A DNA stretch of 64,000 bases, taken from Saccharothrix carnea. GTDB taxonomy: Bacteria; Actinomycetota; Actinomycetes; Mycobacteriales; Pseudonocardiaceae. A program made the translations under genes and the position numbers. This document shows, one piece after another, positions 49,853 to 57,894 of the stretch (position 1 is the first letter of the stretch; the number at the start of each line of letters is the position of its first letter). The stretch spans positions 186,001-250,000 of the forward strand of contig NZ_PYAX01000008.1 of NCBI RefSeq assembly GCF_003014735.1, in the 5' to 3' direction. Below the pieces are notes generated by a model. That model was not told the origin of the DNA. It did not search any database and saw only the letters and a list, made by a program, of their open reading frames with translations.

Positions 49853-50370
49853 TCCGTCGGACCACGACATTCCTCAGTGGACCGACCATCACTCACTTCA
49901 GGTGACCAAGACGTTTTGTCAACCACCTGACCACAGCGTTCAGCACGTGGGCACCCTTGTTCGTGCGCCGGCGAAGTAGCTACGTTTCCGCCGCCCAAAA
50001 GGCACAGACCCACTGCCACTGAACCAACAGGGCAACCAACCCCCACCACAGCCGACCCGGCGCCGCCAACCCAACGCAGCCGCAGCCACCGGCCCGCCCT
50101 CCGCGACCCCGCCCCTCCGCACCAACCGCACCACCACACCCACACCAGCTGACCTGCACTTTCCCGCGCGGGCCCGCAACACCACGGGCCCGCTCCGCCC
50201 ACCGACCGGCCCCACACACCGGTCCAGCGGCCCACCACACCACCGGCTCACCGACCCGGTGACCGGCCTGCCTTCGCGCCCTCTGACCGCACCCCGAGTC
50301 CAGCCGACCGCACCCGAACCCAGCCGAACCCGGCCGACCTCAGTGACATTCACCCGGAAGGACTTCGCCA
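49853..50370. promoter_or_regulatory. 518-bp non-coding region upstream of the ABC uptake operon
   Basis: The left part holds a dyad TCAGGTG (49898-49904) / CACCTGA (49924-49930), overlapping a TTGTCA box (49916-49921), and a possible 19-codon leader (49963-50022: GTG, three Arg codons, one Cys codon near the end). From about 50030 to 50340 the plus strand is strongly C-rich and G-poor, with no credible gene on either strand. AAGGA at 50357-50361 is the Shine-Dalgarno site of the permease. Confidence 0.45.
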
Positions 50371-51264
50371 ATGAGCGTGTCCGCGCGACCACGCCCGCGT
50401 GCCCTCGACTCACCGGCGCCCAAGGTCGTCCCCGCCCGCCACCCGTGGCGGTGGGTGGGGATTGCCGTTGTGCTCGTGCTCCTGGCCCAGTTCGTCCACG
50501 GCCTGGTGACCAACCCTGGCTGGGACTGGGCCACGTTCGCCCGCTTCGTGACCGCGAAGTCCATCCTGAACGCCGTCGTGATCACCCTGGAGCTGACGCT
50601 CTACGGCACCGTCCTCGGCTTCGCCCTCGGCATCGTGCTGGCCCTGATGCGCCTGTCCCGCAGCCGCTTCCTGGAAACGGTGAGCTGGACCTACGTCTGG
50701 GCCTTCCGCTCGATCCCGCTGATCGTGCAACTGCTGTTCTGGTTCAACATCTCCTACCTCTACGAAGAGCTGAACTTCGGCATCCCGTTCGGTCCGACGT
50801 TCTTCGGCTTCCAGACCAAGGACCTGATCAGCCCGATGGGCGCCGCCGTGCTCGGCCTCGCGCTGCACCAAGCGGCCTACGCGGCGGAGATCGTGAGGTC
50901 CGGGGTGATCTCGGTCGACCACGGCCAGCTCGAAGCCGCCGCCGCGCTCGGCATCCCCCGGTCGCGCCAGCTGCGCCGGATCGTGCTGCCGCAGGCCATG
51001 CGCTCGATCCTGCCCAACGCGACCAACGAGGTGATCAGCCTGTTCAAAGGCACGTCCGTGGTCTCCGTCGTGGCCATCGGCGAGCTGTTCTACCAGGTCC
51101 AGGTGATCTACGGCCGCAACGCGCGGGTGGTCGCGCTGCTCATGGTCGCCACCGCCTGGTACATCGCGCTGACCACCTTGCTGTCCATCGTGCAGCACTA
51201 CGTCGAGAAGCACTACGCCAAGGGCGCGACCAGGAACGAGGACGGGTGGAAATGGGCGAGGTGA
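50371..51264 (+). CDS. Polar amino acid ABC transporter permease (HisM/TcyL-like)
   Basis: 297 aa, ATG with AAGGA upstream. An N-terminal basic tail is followed by about six helices. The EAA loop is LEAAAALGIPRSRQLRRIVLPQAMRSILPNATNE, and VWAFRSIPLIVQLLFWFN is the His/Glu/Gln-permease signature. It forms a complete uptake system with the next two genes. The ATPase gene begins inside its 3' end. Confidence 0.92.
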   Translation: MSVSARPRPRALDSPAPKVVPARHPWRWVGIAVVLVLLAQFVHGLVTNPGWDWATFARFVTAKSILNAVVITLELTLYGTVLGFALGIVLALMRLSRSRFLETVSWTYVWAFRSIPLIVQLLFWFNISYLYEELNFGIPFGPTFFGFQTKDLISPMGAAVLGLALHQAAYAAEIVRSGVISVDHGQLEAAAALGIPRSRQLRRIVLPQAMRSILPNATNEVISLFKGTSVVSVVAIGELFYQVQVIYGRNARVVALLMVATAWYIALTTLLSIVQHYVEKHYAKGATRNEDGWKWAR

Positions 51265-52022
51265 AGGTGATGGTGGACGTCCGCGGCGTCCACAAGAGCT
51301 TCGGCGACAACGAGGTGTTGCGCGGCGTCGACCTGCGGGTCGGCACGGGCGAGGTGGTGGTCGTGCTCGGGCCGTCCGGCTCGGGCAAGTCGACCCTGCT
51401 GCGCACGATCAACCACCTGGAGAAGACCGACCGGGGCCTGGTGAGCATCGACGGCGACCTGATCGGCTACCGCCGCCGCGGCGACAAGCTCTACGAGCTG
51501 CGCGAGCGCGAGATCCTCCGGCAACGCGCCCACGTCGGCTTCGTGTTCCAGAACTTCAACCTGTTCCCGCACCTCACCGTGGTGGAGAACATCGTGGAAG
51601 CCCCGATCTCGACCGGCCGGAAACCAAGGGCCGAGGCACACGCGCAGGCCCGTCGCCTGCTCGCCCGGGTCGGCCTGTCCGACAAGGAGAACGCCTACCC
51701 GCGTCACCTCTCCGGCGGTCAACAACAACGCGTGGCGATCGCCCGCGCCCTGGCCCTGGAACCGAAGGTCTTGCTGTTCGACGAGCCGACCTCCGCACTG
51801 GACCCGGAACTCGTCGGCGAGGTGCTGGACGTGATCCGGGACCTGGCCCGCAGCGGCACCACGATGATCGTCGTCACCCACGAGATCGGGTTCGCCCGGG
51901 ACGTGGCCGACTCCGTGGTCTTCATGGACGCCGGTGTCGTGGTCGAACAAGGCCCACCCGCACAAGTGCTGGACGACCCGCAACACCCCCGAACCCGCGC
52001 CTTCCTGTCCAAAGTGCTCTGA
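51252..52022 (+). CDS. Polar amino acid ABC transporter ATP-binding protein
   Basis: 256 aa. Walker A GPSGSGKST, Q-loop FVFQNFNLFPHLTVVENI, signature LSGGQQQR, Walker B KVLLFDEPTSALD, H-loop VTHE: all intact. ATG 51252 is used; GTG 51261 (GTGA overlap with the permease stop) and ATG 51270 are alternatives. It is the only ATPase in the island and probably powers both permeases (50371 and 55856). Confidence 0.93.
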   Translation: MGEVKVMVDVRGVHKSFGDNEVLRGVDLRVGTGEVVVVLGPSGSGKSTLLRTINHLEKTDRGLVSIDGDLIGYRRRGDKLYELREREILRQRAHVGFVFQNFNLFPHLTVVENIVEAPISTGRKPRAEAHAQARRLLARVGLSDKENAYPRHLSGGQQQRVAIARALALEPKVLLFDEPTSALDPELVGEVLDVIRDLARSGTTMIVVTHEIGFARDVADSVVFMDAGVVVEQGPPAQVLDDPQHPRTRAFLSKVL

Positions 52023-52038
52023 ACCAGAGGGAGAACCG

Positions 52039-52995
52039 TTGTCCGTCAGAAAGATCGCCGCCGCACTCACCGCCACCCTCTCTCTGGTGGCCTGCGGAGC
52101 CGGCGCAGACGACGGCACGACCGAGAACCAGGTCGTCGCCGCCGGCAAGACCGTGAACCTCGGCCCGGACCAGCAACGAATCACCGCCGCCAAGGTTGAC
52201 GCCATAGCCGCGAAGGTCCCCGAACAGTTCCGCGCCGACGGAAAGCTCGTCGTCGGCGGCGCGACCAACACCACGCCACCGCTGCGCTTCTACGCCACCG
52301 ACGACAAGACTCCGATCGGTGTCGAGACCGACCTGGCGGTGCTGATCGCCGGCGTGCTGGGCCTGGAGGCGCAGCTGGAGACCACGTCGTGGGAGAACCT
52401 GTTCATCGGCTTGGACAGCGGCGCGTACCCGGTGGGCCTGTCCAACATCACGGTGACCGAGGAGCGCAAGGAGAAGTACGACTTCGCCACGTACCGGCTG
52501 GACACGCTGGCGTTCGAGGCGAAGAAGGGCGGCACGTGGCGGGTGACCAAGCCCGAGGACGTGGCCGGAAAGGTCATCGGCGTCGGCTCGGGCACCAACC
52601 AGGAGAAGATCCTCCTCGAATGGAGCAGGTCCAACGAGGCCAGCGGCCTGCCCGCCACCGACATCAAGTACTTCCAGAACGCCGGCGACTACTACCTGGC
52701 GCTGGAGTCGGGCCGCCTCGACGCCTTCCTCGGCCCCAACCCCACCTCCGCCTACCACGTCGCCACCTCGGGCAAGACCGAAGTGATCGGCACGTTCTCC
52801 GGCGGCGGCACGACCGTCGGCAAGATCGCCGCAACCACCAAGAAGGGCAGCGGCCTGGCCGAACCGATCGCCGAAGCCATCAACCACCTGATCGCCACCG
52901 GCAAGTACACCGAAGTCCTCGACCGCTGGGGCCTGGCCGACGAAGCCGTCGAGCAAAGCGAGATCAACCCCCCAGGGCTGCCCAAGTCCGGCTGA
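52039..52995 (+). CDS. Polar amino acid ABC substrate-binding lipoprotein
   Basis: 318 aa from TTG 52039, with AGAGGGAG just upstream. Lipobox LSLVACG. SBP_bac_3 features: ADGKLVVGGATNTTPPLRFYATDDKTPIGVETDLAVLIAGVLG, SNITVTEERKEKYDFATYR, GSGTNQEKILLEW, and KYTEVLDRWGLADEAV. Ligand not evident; the neighbours suggest a sulfur-containing amino acid or an organosulfur compound. Confidence 0.9.
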   Translation: MSVRKIAAALTATLSLVACGAGADDGTTENQVVAAGKTVNLGPDQQRITAAKVDAIAAKVPEQFRADGKLVVGGATNTTPPLRFYATDDKTPIGVETDLAVLIAGVLGLEAQLETTSWENLFIGLDSGAYPVGLSNITVTEERKEKYDFATYRLDTLAFEAKKGGTWRVTKPEDVAGKVIGVGSGTNQEKILLEWSRSNEASGLPATDIKYFQNAGDYYLALESGRLDAFLGPNPTSAYHVATSGKTEVIGTFSGGGTTVGKIAATTKKGSGLAEPIAEAINHLIATGKYTEVLDRWGLADEAVEQSEINPPGLPKSG

Positions 52996-53055
52996 TCCTG
53001 CGGACCTCCGCCACATCCCCACGTGCCCACATCGGACCCGGAGCCAGCCCACAAA

Positions 53056-53190
53056 GGCCCGATTTCACATGGGGTTCGGGCACTTCAGGCTGCTCGAAGC
53101 CGGCAGGTCCGGCGGGACGCTCTTCCCCGCCGGGCCTGCCGGCTTCGGCCTGCCTGGAGTACCCGTAAGGGGCCCATGTCAAATCGAGCC
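53056..53190. repeat. Repeat B copy 2 (opposite orientation to copy 1)
   Basis: The outer arms GGCCCGATTTCACATGGGG (53056-53074) and its near-complement (53172-53190), with inner GAAGCCGGCAGG / CCTGCCGGCTTC (about 53096-53145), reproduce the element at 14454-14589 in reverse. Its right arm contains the TGA stop (53179-53181) of the convergent FAD/NAD(P)-binding protein gene. Confidence 0.85.
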
Positions 53191-55035
53191 GGACCGAACC
53201 ACCGACTTATCCGCCACCCCCACCCCTGCCCCCGCCAAAAAGCGCAACACCGCCCGCGCCACCTCATCACTCTGCCGAAAGTTCGGCGCATTCGTATTGG
53301 GCCGCGCAAAAGCCGCATACGCCTTGCGCGTCGTATAAGGCCCCACCGCAAACCGCCGCGCGTGCGGCACCCCAGTAACATCCACGATCCGACTATCGGA
53401 CGGATCAACCAGCACCAAGCCGTCGACATCCGTCACATCCCCACCCGCCACCATCGACTTCAACAACTCATCGGCCGTGTGCTCCAACGTGTGGACAGGC
53501 AAACGCGCCTCAACCAACCCCGTCGCACGCACGACGTGCGTCGGCACACTCCGACTCCCAGCCAGGAAAACCCCATCCCGCGCCCGAACCCACGTATCAG
53601 CCCCGAGGAACCGCACCACCCCCGCCCGCGACAACGCCAGCAACTCCTCCAACCGATCCGGCGGCGGCCCGCTCGCGATCGAGCTGAAGAACCCGTGCCA
53701 CCACCCGTCATCACCTCGCAGACGTCCCGACGCCGACAGCACCGCGAACTGCCCGTACACCCCCAACAACCCCAGGAACGCACCCAGGTCCGCGCTGTAC
53801 GCCGAATCCGAACGCCGAGCCACATCGTCCGTAACATGATCACGCAGAAATCCTTGGAACTCCTCACTCGACGCAAACGACACTCCGTCGATGGGTCGGT
53901 CCAGCCGCTCGAAGTCGATGCGATCGCCCACCAGAGGAACAGCCGCCCGCTCCAACGCCCGCATCTCTTCGCTGTACCAGTCCAACTGGGCGAACCGCGC
54001 CGAGAACTCCGCCCACGACTGCCGCACCCGCCCAGGGTGCCCGGTGAACAGCTCGCGGTAGTGCCCGTACGCGATCTCCTTGGCCATCAACGGCCACGCG
54101 TGCCGCCTGAAGTCGACGTCACCCGGACGCGCCAACACCTTCGACGCGACGAAGAACCGCGGCGGCTCCGGCGGCTCACCGCGCAACCGGTACCCGGTCT
54201 TCGAGTGGTACGGCGTGCCACGGCGGGAACCGACGTGCAGCCGCGGTTCCCGACCCGAAGGGACGTAGTGCAAGCAACCGTCGACCCGCACGAACCGCCC
54301 ACCCCGGCCTTCACCGAGCAGCACCGCGAGGTCGATGAACGCCAACCCCATGCCCCGCACGACGATGTCCTCACCACCCGGAACCACCGACAGGTCCGTG
54401 TCGGCCGTGTAGTCCGGCGGCAGGTACGTCAAGCCGTGCGCGGCCGCGTACTCGGCGAGTTCCCGATGTTCAGGCCCGACCACCGTGTCCAGGTGCCCCA
54501 ACACGAGCACGACCACGTCCGCCACCAACGGCTCGGCCCGGTCGGCGAGCCAGACCCGCTGCCGGACCCGCGCCGACCCGGAGATCCGCACGACCTTCGT
54601 CCGGTGCACCGACACCGAACTCCCGCCCGGCAACGACGACACCGCCCGCTCGTGGAACCACTTCAGGTACGCGCCCTGCACCCGCCTGCTCGGGAACGTC
54701 GTCGGCTCCACCGCCTCGACCTCCGCCCGCACGGACGGCTCAGCCTCCACATCGGACAGACCAGACGCGGCCCACTCCGCCAACGACGGCCCGGGCCGGA
54801 TCGGACCCTCGCACGTCACCGACGAGTCGGTGAACATCGTCACGTCCTCGGCCATCGAGTTCATCCGCAGCAACGGCGACTGCTCGTGCCGCCACACCCG
54901 CCCAGACCCGGCCGCGAACGGGTCGACCAGGTGCACCTCCAACGGCCCGTCGAACAGCTCGGGCGCGTTCGCACCGAGGCGTTCCAGGATCCCCGACGCA
55001 CGGGGACCCGCCCCCACCAGCACGACGACGCTCAT
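53179..55035 (-). CDS. FAD/NAD(P)-binding protein (NAD_binding_9, HpxO/ornithine-monooxygenase-like)
   Basis: 618 aa from ATG 55035 (ATGA overlap with the permease stop; the longer open frame upstream is a shadow). VVLVGAGPRASGILERLGA (residues 4-22) is the FAD GxGxxG site; VHLVDPFAAGSGRVWRHEQSPLLRMNSMAEDVTMF, VVLVLGHLDT and the central GEDIVVRGMGLAFIDLAVLLGEGRGG are typical of the NAD_binding_9 family. The Rossmann Gly motif is intact. Enzymatic reaction unknown; coupling to an amino acid permease suggests oxidation of the imported compound. The last codons (SGSI, stop) lie in repeat B. Confidence 0.8.
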   Translation of the reverse strand: MSVVVLVGAGPRASGILERLGANAPELFDGPLEVHLVDPFAAGSGRVWRHEQSPLLRMNSMAEDVTMFTDSSVTCEGPIRPGPSLAEWAASGLSDVEAEPSVRAEVEAVEPTTFPSRRVQGAYLKWFHERAVSSLPGGSSVSVHRTKVVRISGSARVRQRVWLADRAEPLVADVVVLVLGHLDTVVGPEHRELAEYAAAHGLTYLPPDYTADTDLSVVPGGEDIVVRGMGLAFIDLAVLLGEGRGGRFVRVDGCLHYVPSGREPRLHVGSRRGTPYHSKTGYRLRGEPPEPPRFFVASKVLARPGDVDFRRHAWPLMAKEIAYGHYRELFTGHPGRVRQSWAEFSARFAQLDWYSEEMRALERAAVPLVGDRIDFERLDRPIDGVSFASSEEFQGFLRDHVTDDVARRSDSAYSADLGAFLGLLGVYGQFAVLSASGRLRGDDGWWHGFFSSIASGPPPDRLEELLALSRAGVVRFLGADTWVRARDGVFLAGSRSVPTHVVRATGLVEARLPVHTLEHTADELLKSMVAGGDVTDVDGLVLVDPSDSRIVDVTGVPHARRFAVGPYTTRKAYAAFARPNTNAPNFRQSDEVARAVLRFLAGAGVGVADKSVVRSGSI

Positions 55036-55856
55036 CGCGCGCCGCGCCCGTAGTGGCGCTCGACGTAGTGCTGACCGACGCTGAGCAGGCTGGTGACGAT
55101 GACGTACCACAGGGTCGCGACCAGCAACAACGGGATGATCAGGTAGTTGCGGTTGTAGATGAGCTGCACCGAGTACAGCAGGTCCTGCACGGCCAGCACG
55201 CTCACGATCGACGTGCCCTTCAACGTGCCGATGAGCAGGTTGCCGCCGGCCGGGACGATCGACCGCATCGCCTGCGGCAGCACGATCCGGCGCAGCACCC
55301 GCCAACGGCGCAGACCCAGCGCCGCCGCCGCTTCACGCTGCCCGGAGTCCACCGACAGGATCCCGCCGCGCACGATCTCGGCGGCGTAAGCGGCCTCGTG
55401 CAGCACCAACCCGATGATCACCGACGTCATCGGGCCGATCACCGGGGTGGCGCCGGACAACGCCGGGTACAGCGCGCCGAAGTTGAACCAGAACAGCAGC
55501 TGCACCAAGAGCGGCACCGACCGGAACAGCCAGACGTAACCCCAGCTCACGCCCACCAGCACCGGGTTGCCGGACAGCCGCATGACGGCCAGCACCCCGC
55601 CGATCACGAAGCCGAGCACCACCGTCAGCGCGGTCAGCCACAACGTCAGCCCCAGACCGCGCAGCACGGCGTCCGTGGCGAAGTACCGGACGACCACGTG
55701 CCACTGGAACTGCTCGTTGGTCGCCGCCGACCACAGCACCACACCCAGCGCGGCGAGCACGAGCGCGGCGGAGACCAGGCGCCAGGGGCGGCGGAGCGGG
55801 ACGATCTCGACGGGGTCGTCGGACCGCGGCGGCGAGGAGAGGGTGGACGCGCTCAT
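55032..55856 (-). CDS. Polar amino acid ABC transporter permease (second set)
   Basis: 274 aa from ATG 55856, with GGAG 6 nt upstream (GTG 55883 is an alternative). VWLFRSVPLLVQLLFWFNFGALYP and EAAAALGLRRWRVLRRIVLPQAMRSIVPAGGN are closely similar to the permease at 50371, so the two are paralogues. No ATPase adjoins it; it probably pairs with the receptor at 57895 and borrows the ATPase at 51252. Divergent from the leader peptide and monooxygenase. Confidence 0.9.
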   Translation of the reverse strand: MSASTLSSPPRSDDPVEIVPLRRPWRLVSAALVLAALGVVLWSAATNEQFQWHVVVRYFATDAVLRGLGLTLWLTALTVVLGFVIGGVLAVMRLSGNPVLVGVSWGYVWLFRSVPLLVQLLFWFNFGALYPALSGATPVIGPMTSVIIGLVLHEAAYAAEIVRGGILSVDSGQREAAAALGLRRWRVLRRIVLPQAMRSIVPAGGNLLIGTLKGTSIVSVLAVQDLLYSVQLIYNRNYLIIPLLLVATLWYVIVTSLLSVGQHYVERHYGRGAR

Positions 55857-55985
55857 CGGCTGCTCCAGAGCAGGAGGGATCACGACAATCGGCCGCGTCC
55901 CTCAACGCCGCGCGCGGTGATCGTAAGCGCGCGTCGACGAGGCACGTCAAGGCATTCCGGTATCTGGACGCGCTTCGGACCGCCG

Positions 55986-56016
55986 TTGACGACGACCGGC
56001 GCCGCTGTTCCACTGT
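55986..56016 (+). promoter_or_regulatory. Promoter candidate for leader peptide and monooxygenase operon
   Basis: TTGACG (55986-55991) and CACTGT (56011-56016) are 19 bp apart; transcription would begin at or just before GTG 56021 of the leader peptide. Confidence 0.45.
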
Positions 56017-56020
56017 GATC

Positions 56021-56095
56021 GTGGAAACCACGCGGCTGGTCATCCGCGGCCACATCGACTTCGGTCGGGTGTGGTCCGCCTCCTGTCAACGCTGA
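56021..56095 (+). CDS. 24-aa leader peptide (actinobacterial HIDxxRV...C type)
   Basis: GTG start, 24 codons, stop TGA. The peptide has IRGHIDFGRVWSASCQR at its C-terminus. This follows the R-x-HIDLxRV-x-SA-x-C-R pattern of the short leader peptides that precede cysteine/sulfur assimilation genes in actinobacteria. The single Cys codon lies two codons before the final Arg, where ribosome stalling would sense cysteinyl-tRNA supply. The monooxygenase gene begins 174 nt downstream, and the stop falls within the first unit of a 19-bp repeat array. Confidence 0.75.
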   Translation: METTRLVIRGHIDFGRVWSASCQR

Positions 56096-56176
56096 CGCTT
56101 CCCGTCAACGCTGACACTTCCCGTCATCGCTGGCGCCTCCGCCAACGCCGACACCTCTCGTCAACGCCGACGCCGC
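56085..56176 (+). repeat. Array of five degenerate 17-19-bp repeats in the leader region
   Basis: Units start at 56085, 56104, 56123, 56141 and 56160 with the core GTCAACGCTGACACTTCCC. Each unit contains a small dyad (GTCA...TGAC), so the transcript could form alternative hairpins. There are no spacers, so it is not a CRISPR array. It lies between the leader-peptide Cys codon and the monooxygenase start, a suitable place for attenuation. Confidence 0.65.
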
Positions 56177-56269
56177 GTTCCGCTTTCCTCTCTTCACGTC
56201 GACCCCGCGCGTCTCCCTCAACGTCGTGTGCGCGTCGGCGTCTTCTCCCTCCTGACGGAAGGTACTGAC

Positions 56270-57406
56270 GTGCCTGTTGAGTTCCTGGGGATCGGCGGCA
56301 CCAACGACGGTTCCGAGACGCACCCGCGCAGCGGCCTGTCGTTCGACAAGGACTACACCCTGCGGCTGGCCCGTGCGCACGAAGAGCACGGCTGGGACCG
56401 AGTCCTGTTCGCCTACGGCTCGGCCTCGCCGGAGCCGGCGCAGGCCGCCGCGTACGTCGCCACCAAGCTGGACAAGCTCCAGATCCTGTTGGCGCACCGG
56501 CCGAACGTGTCGTACCCGACGTTCGCCGCCAAGACGTTCGCCACGCTGGACCAGATCAGCGACGGCAGGCTGACGGTGCACTTCATCACCGGCGGCACCG
56601 ACCACGAGCAGCAGCGCGAAGGCGACTACCTGACCAAGGACGAGCGGTACTCGCGCACCGAGGAGTACATCCGGATCGTCAAGAAGGCCTGGACGTCACG
56701 GGAACCGTTCGACCACGAGGGCGCGCACTACAGGTTCGCCGACTTCGTGAGCGACGTGTTCCCCGTGCAGCGACCCCGGCCGCGCGTGTCGTTCGGCGGC
56801 TCGTCGCCCGCCGCGTACCGGGCGGGTGGCGCGGTAGCGGACATCTTCTGCCTGTGGGGCGAGCCGCTGGCGGACACGGCCGCGCAGATCGAGTCGGTCA
56901 AGCAGGCCGCCCGGGAGGCGGGCCGCACGGACGTGCCGCGCATCCAGGTGGCGTTCCGCCCGATCCTCGGCGCGACGGAGGAACTGGCCTGGGAGAAGGC
57001 CTACCGGACGGTGGACGCGATCAAGTCCCGCACCGGGGGAGTGAACCCGTTGACGCTCAGGCACTCCCTGACCAACCCGGAGAACACGGGCTCGCAGCGC
57101 CTGCTGGAGATCGCCGACCGCGGCGAGCGCTTCGACCGCGCCCTGTGGACGCCGACCGCCGCCGCGACCGGTGGAGCGGGCAACTCCAACGCGCTGGTCG
57201 GCACGCCGGAGACCGTCGCGCAGGCGTTGCTGGACTACTACGACCTCGGCGTGGAGATCCTGTCCGCGCGCGGCTACGACATGGTCAACGACACCATCGA
57301 CTTCGGCCGCCACGTGATCCCGATCGTGCGCGAGGAAGTCGCCAAGCGCGACCGGGAACGTGCCGCCGCGGTGCCTGAGGCCCGTGAGATCACGGTGGAC
57401 GGCTGA
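56270..57406 (+). CDS. SsuD-like LLM class flavin-dependent monooxygenase
   Basis: 378 aa from GTG 56270, with GGAAGG upstream; the earlier in-frame start (56228) lacks one. VEFLGIGGTNDGSETHPRSG, LRLARAHEEHGWDRVLFAYGS, LQILLAHRPNVSYPTFAAKTFATLDQISDGRLTVHFITGG and VSFGGSSPAAYRAGG are signatures of the alkanesulfonate monooxygenase branch (SsuD/MsuD). It probably cleaves or oxidises a C-S bond using FMNH2 from a separate reductase. First structural gene after the leader peptide; the GNAT follows within 5 bp. Confidence 0.88.
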   Translation: MPVEFLGIGGTNDGSETHPRSGLSFDKDYTLRLARAHEEHGWDRVLFAYGSASPEPAQAAAYVATKLDKLQILLAHRPNVSYPTFAAKTFATLDQISDGRLTVHFITGGTDHEQQREGDYLTKDERYSRTEEYIRIVKKAWTSREPFDHEGAHYRFADFVSDVFPVQRPRPRVSFGGSSPAAYRAGGAVADIFCLWGEPLADTAAQIESVKQAAREAGRTDVPRIQVAFRPILGATEELAWEKAYRTVDAIKSRTGGVNPLTLRHSLTNPENTGSQRLLEIADRGERFDRALWTPTAAATGGAGNSNALVGTPETVAQALLDYYDLGVEILSARGYDMVNDTIDFGRHVIPIVREEVAKRDRERAAAVPEAREITVDG

Positions 57407-57410
57407 CCGC

Positions 57411-57890
57411 GTGACGACCTCGGAAACCCTCGTCGCCCGCCGGGTCCGCTGGGAGGACCCCGCCACGGCGCCGTTGAAGGACGAGCTGACGCACGAGTAC
57501 GTGTCCCGCTACGGTGAGGTGGCGCGCGGCGAGCTGACGCGGTACGACCCGGCTGTCTTCGCGCCGCCGCACGGCACGTTGGTGCTGCTGTTCGAGAGTG
57601 GTGCGGCGGTGGCGGGCGGTGCGTTCATGCGGTACGACGAGCGCACCGCGGAGCTGAAGCGGATCTGGACGCACTCGCGGCACCGGCGGCGCGGGCTGGC
57701 CCGGCGGGTGCTCGCCGAGCTCGAACGTGACGCCGTCGAGCTCGGCTACTCGCGCCTCTACCTGACCACCGGCCCGCGGCAGCCGGAGGCGCGGGCGCTG
57801 TACCTGGCCACGGGCTACACGCCGCTGTTCGACGTGACCGCCGACCCGCTCACCTACGCCCACCTGCCGTTCGAGAAGGACCTGGAGTAA
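57411..57890 (+). CDS. GNAT family N-acetyltransferase (organosulfur operon)
   Basis: 159 aa from GTG 57411. Acetyl-CoA motif LKRIWTHSRHRRRGLARRVLAELERDAVELGY (RRRG-x-A), then RLYLTTGPRQPEARALYLATGYTPLF. Acetyltransferases occur with flavin monooxygenases and cystine-type ABC systems in S-alkylcysteine salvage (Bacillus subtilis YxeL/SnaA context), where the amino group is acetylated before oxidation. The same role here is inference. Confidence 0.87.
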   Translation: MTTSETLVARRVRWEDPATAPLKDELTHEYVSRYGEVARGELTRYDPAVFAPPHGTLVLLFESGAAVAGGAFMRYDERTAELKRIWTHSRHRRRGLARRVLAELERDAVELGYSRLYLTTGPRQPEARALYLATGYTPLFDVTADPLTYAHLPFEKDLE

Positions 57891-57894
57891 CCCC

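Noticed and set aside
49853-50370. SAM or other sulfur riboswitch before the ABC operon
   Set aside because: No S-box, SAM-II or SAM-IV core could be matched; only a dyad and a weak leader frame are visible.
49940-50413. 157-codon minus-strand frame (and overlapping plus-strand frames) in the gap before the ABC permease
   Set aside because: Composition is Gly/Arg/Trp-rich noise from a C-rich strand, and it overlaps the permease promoter and start.
56085-56176. Short CRISPR array
   Set aside because: Repeats are 17-19 bp, directly adjacent and degenerate, with no unique spacers and no cas genes.
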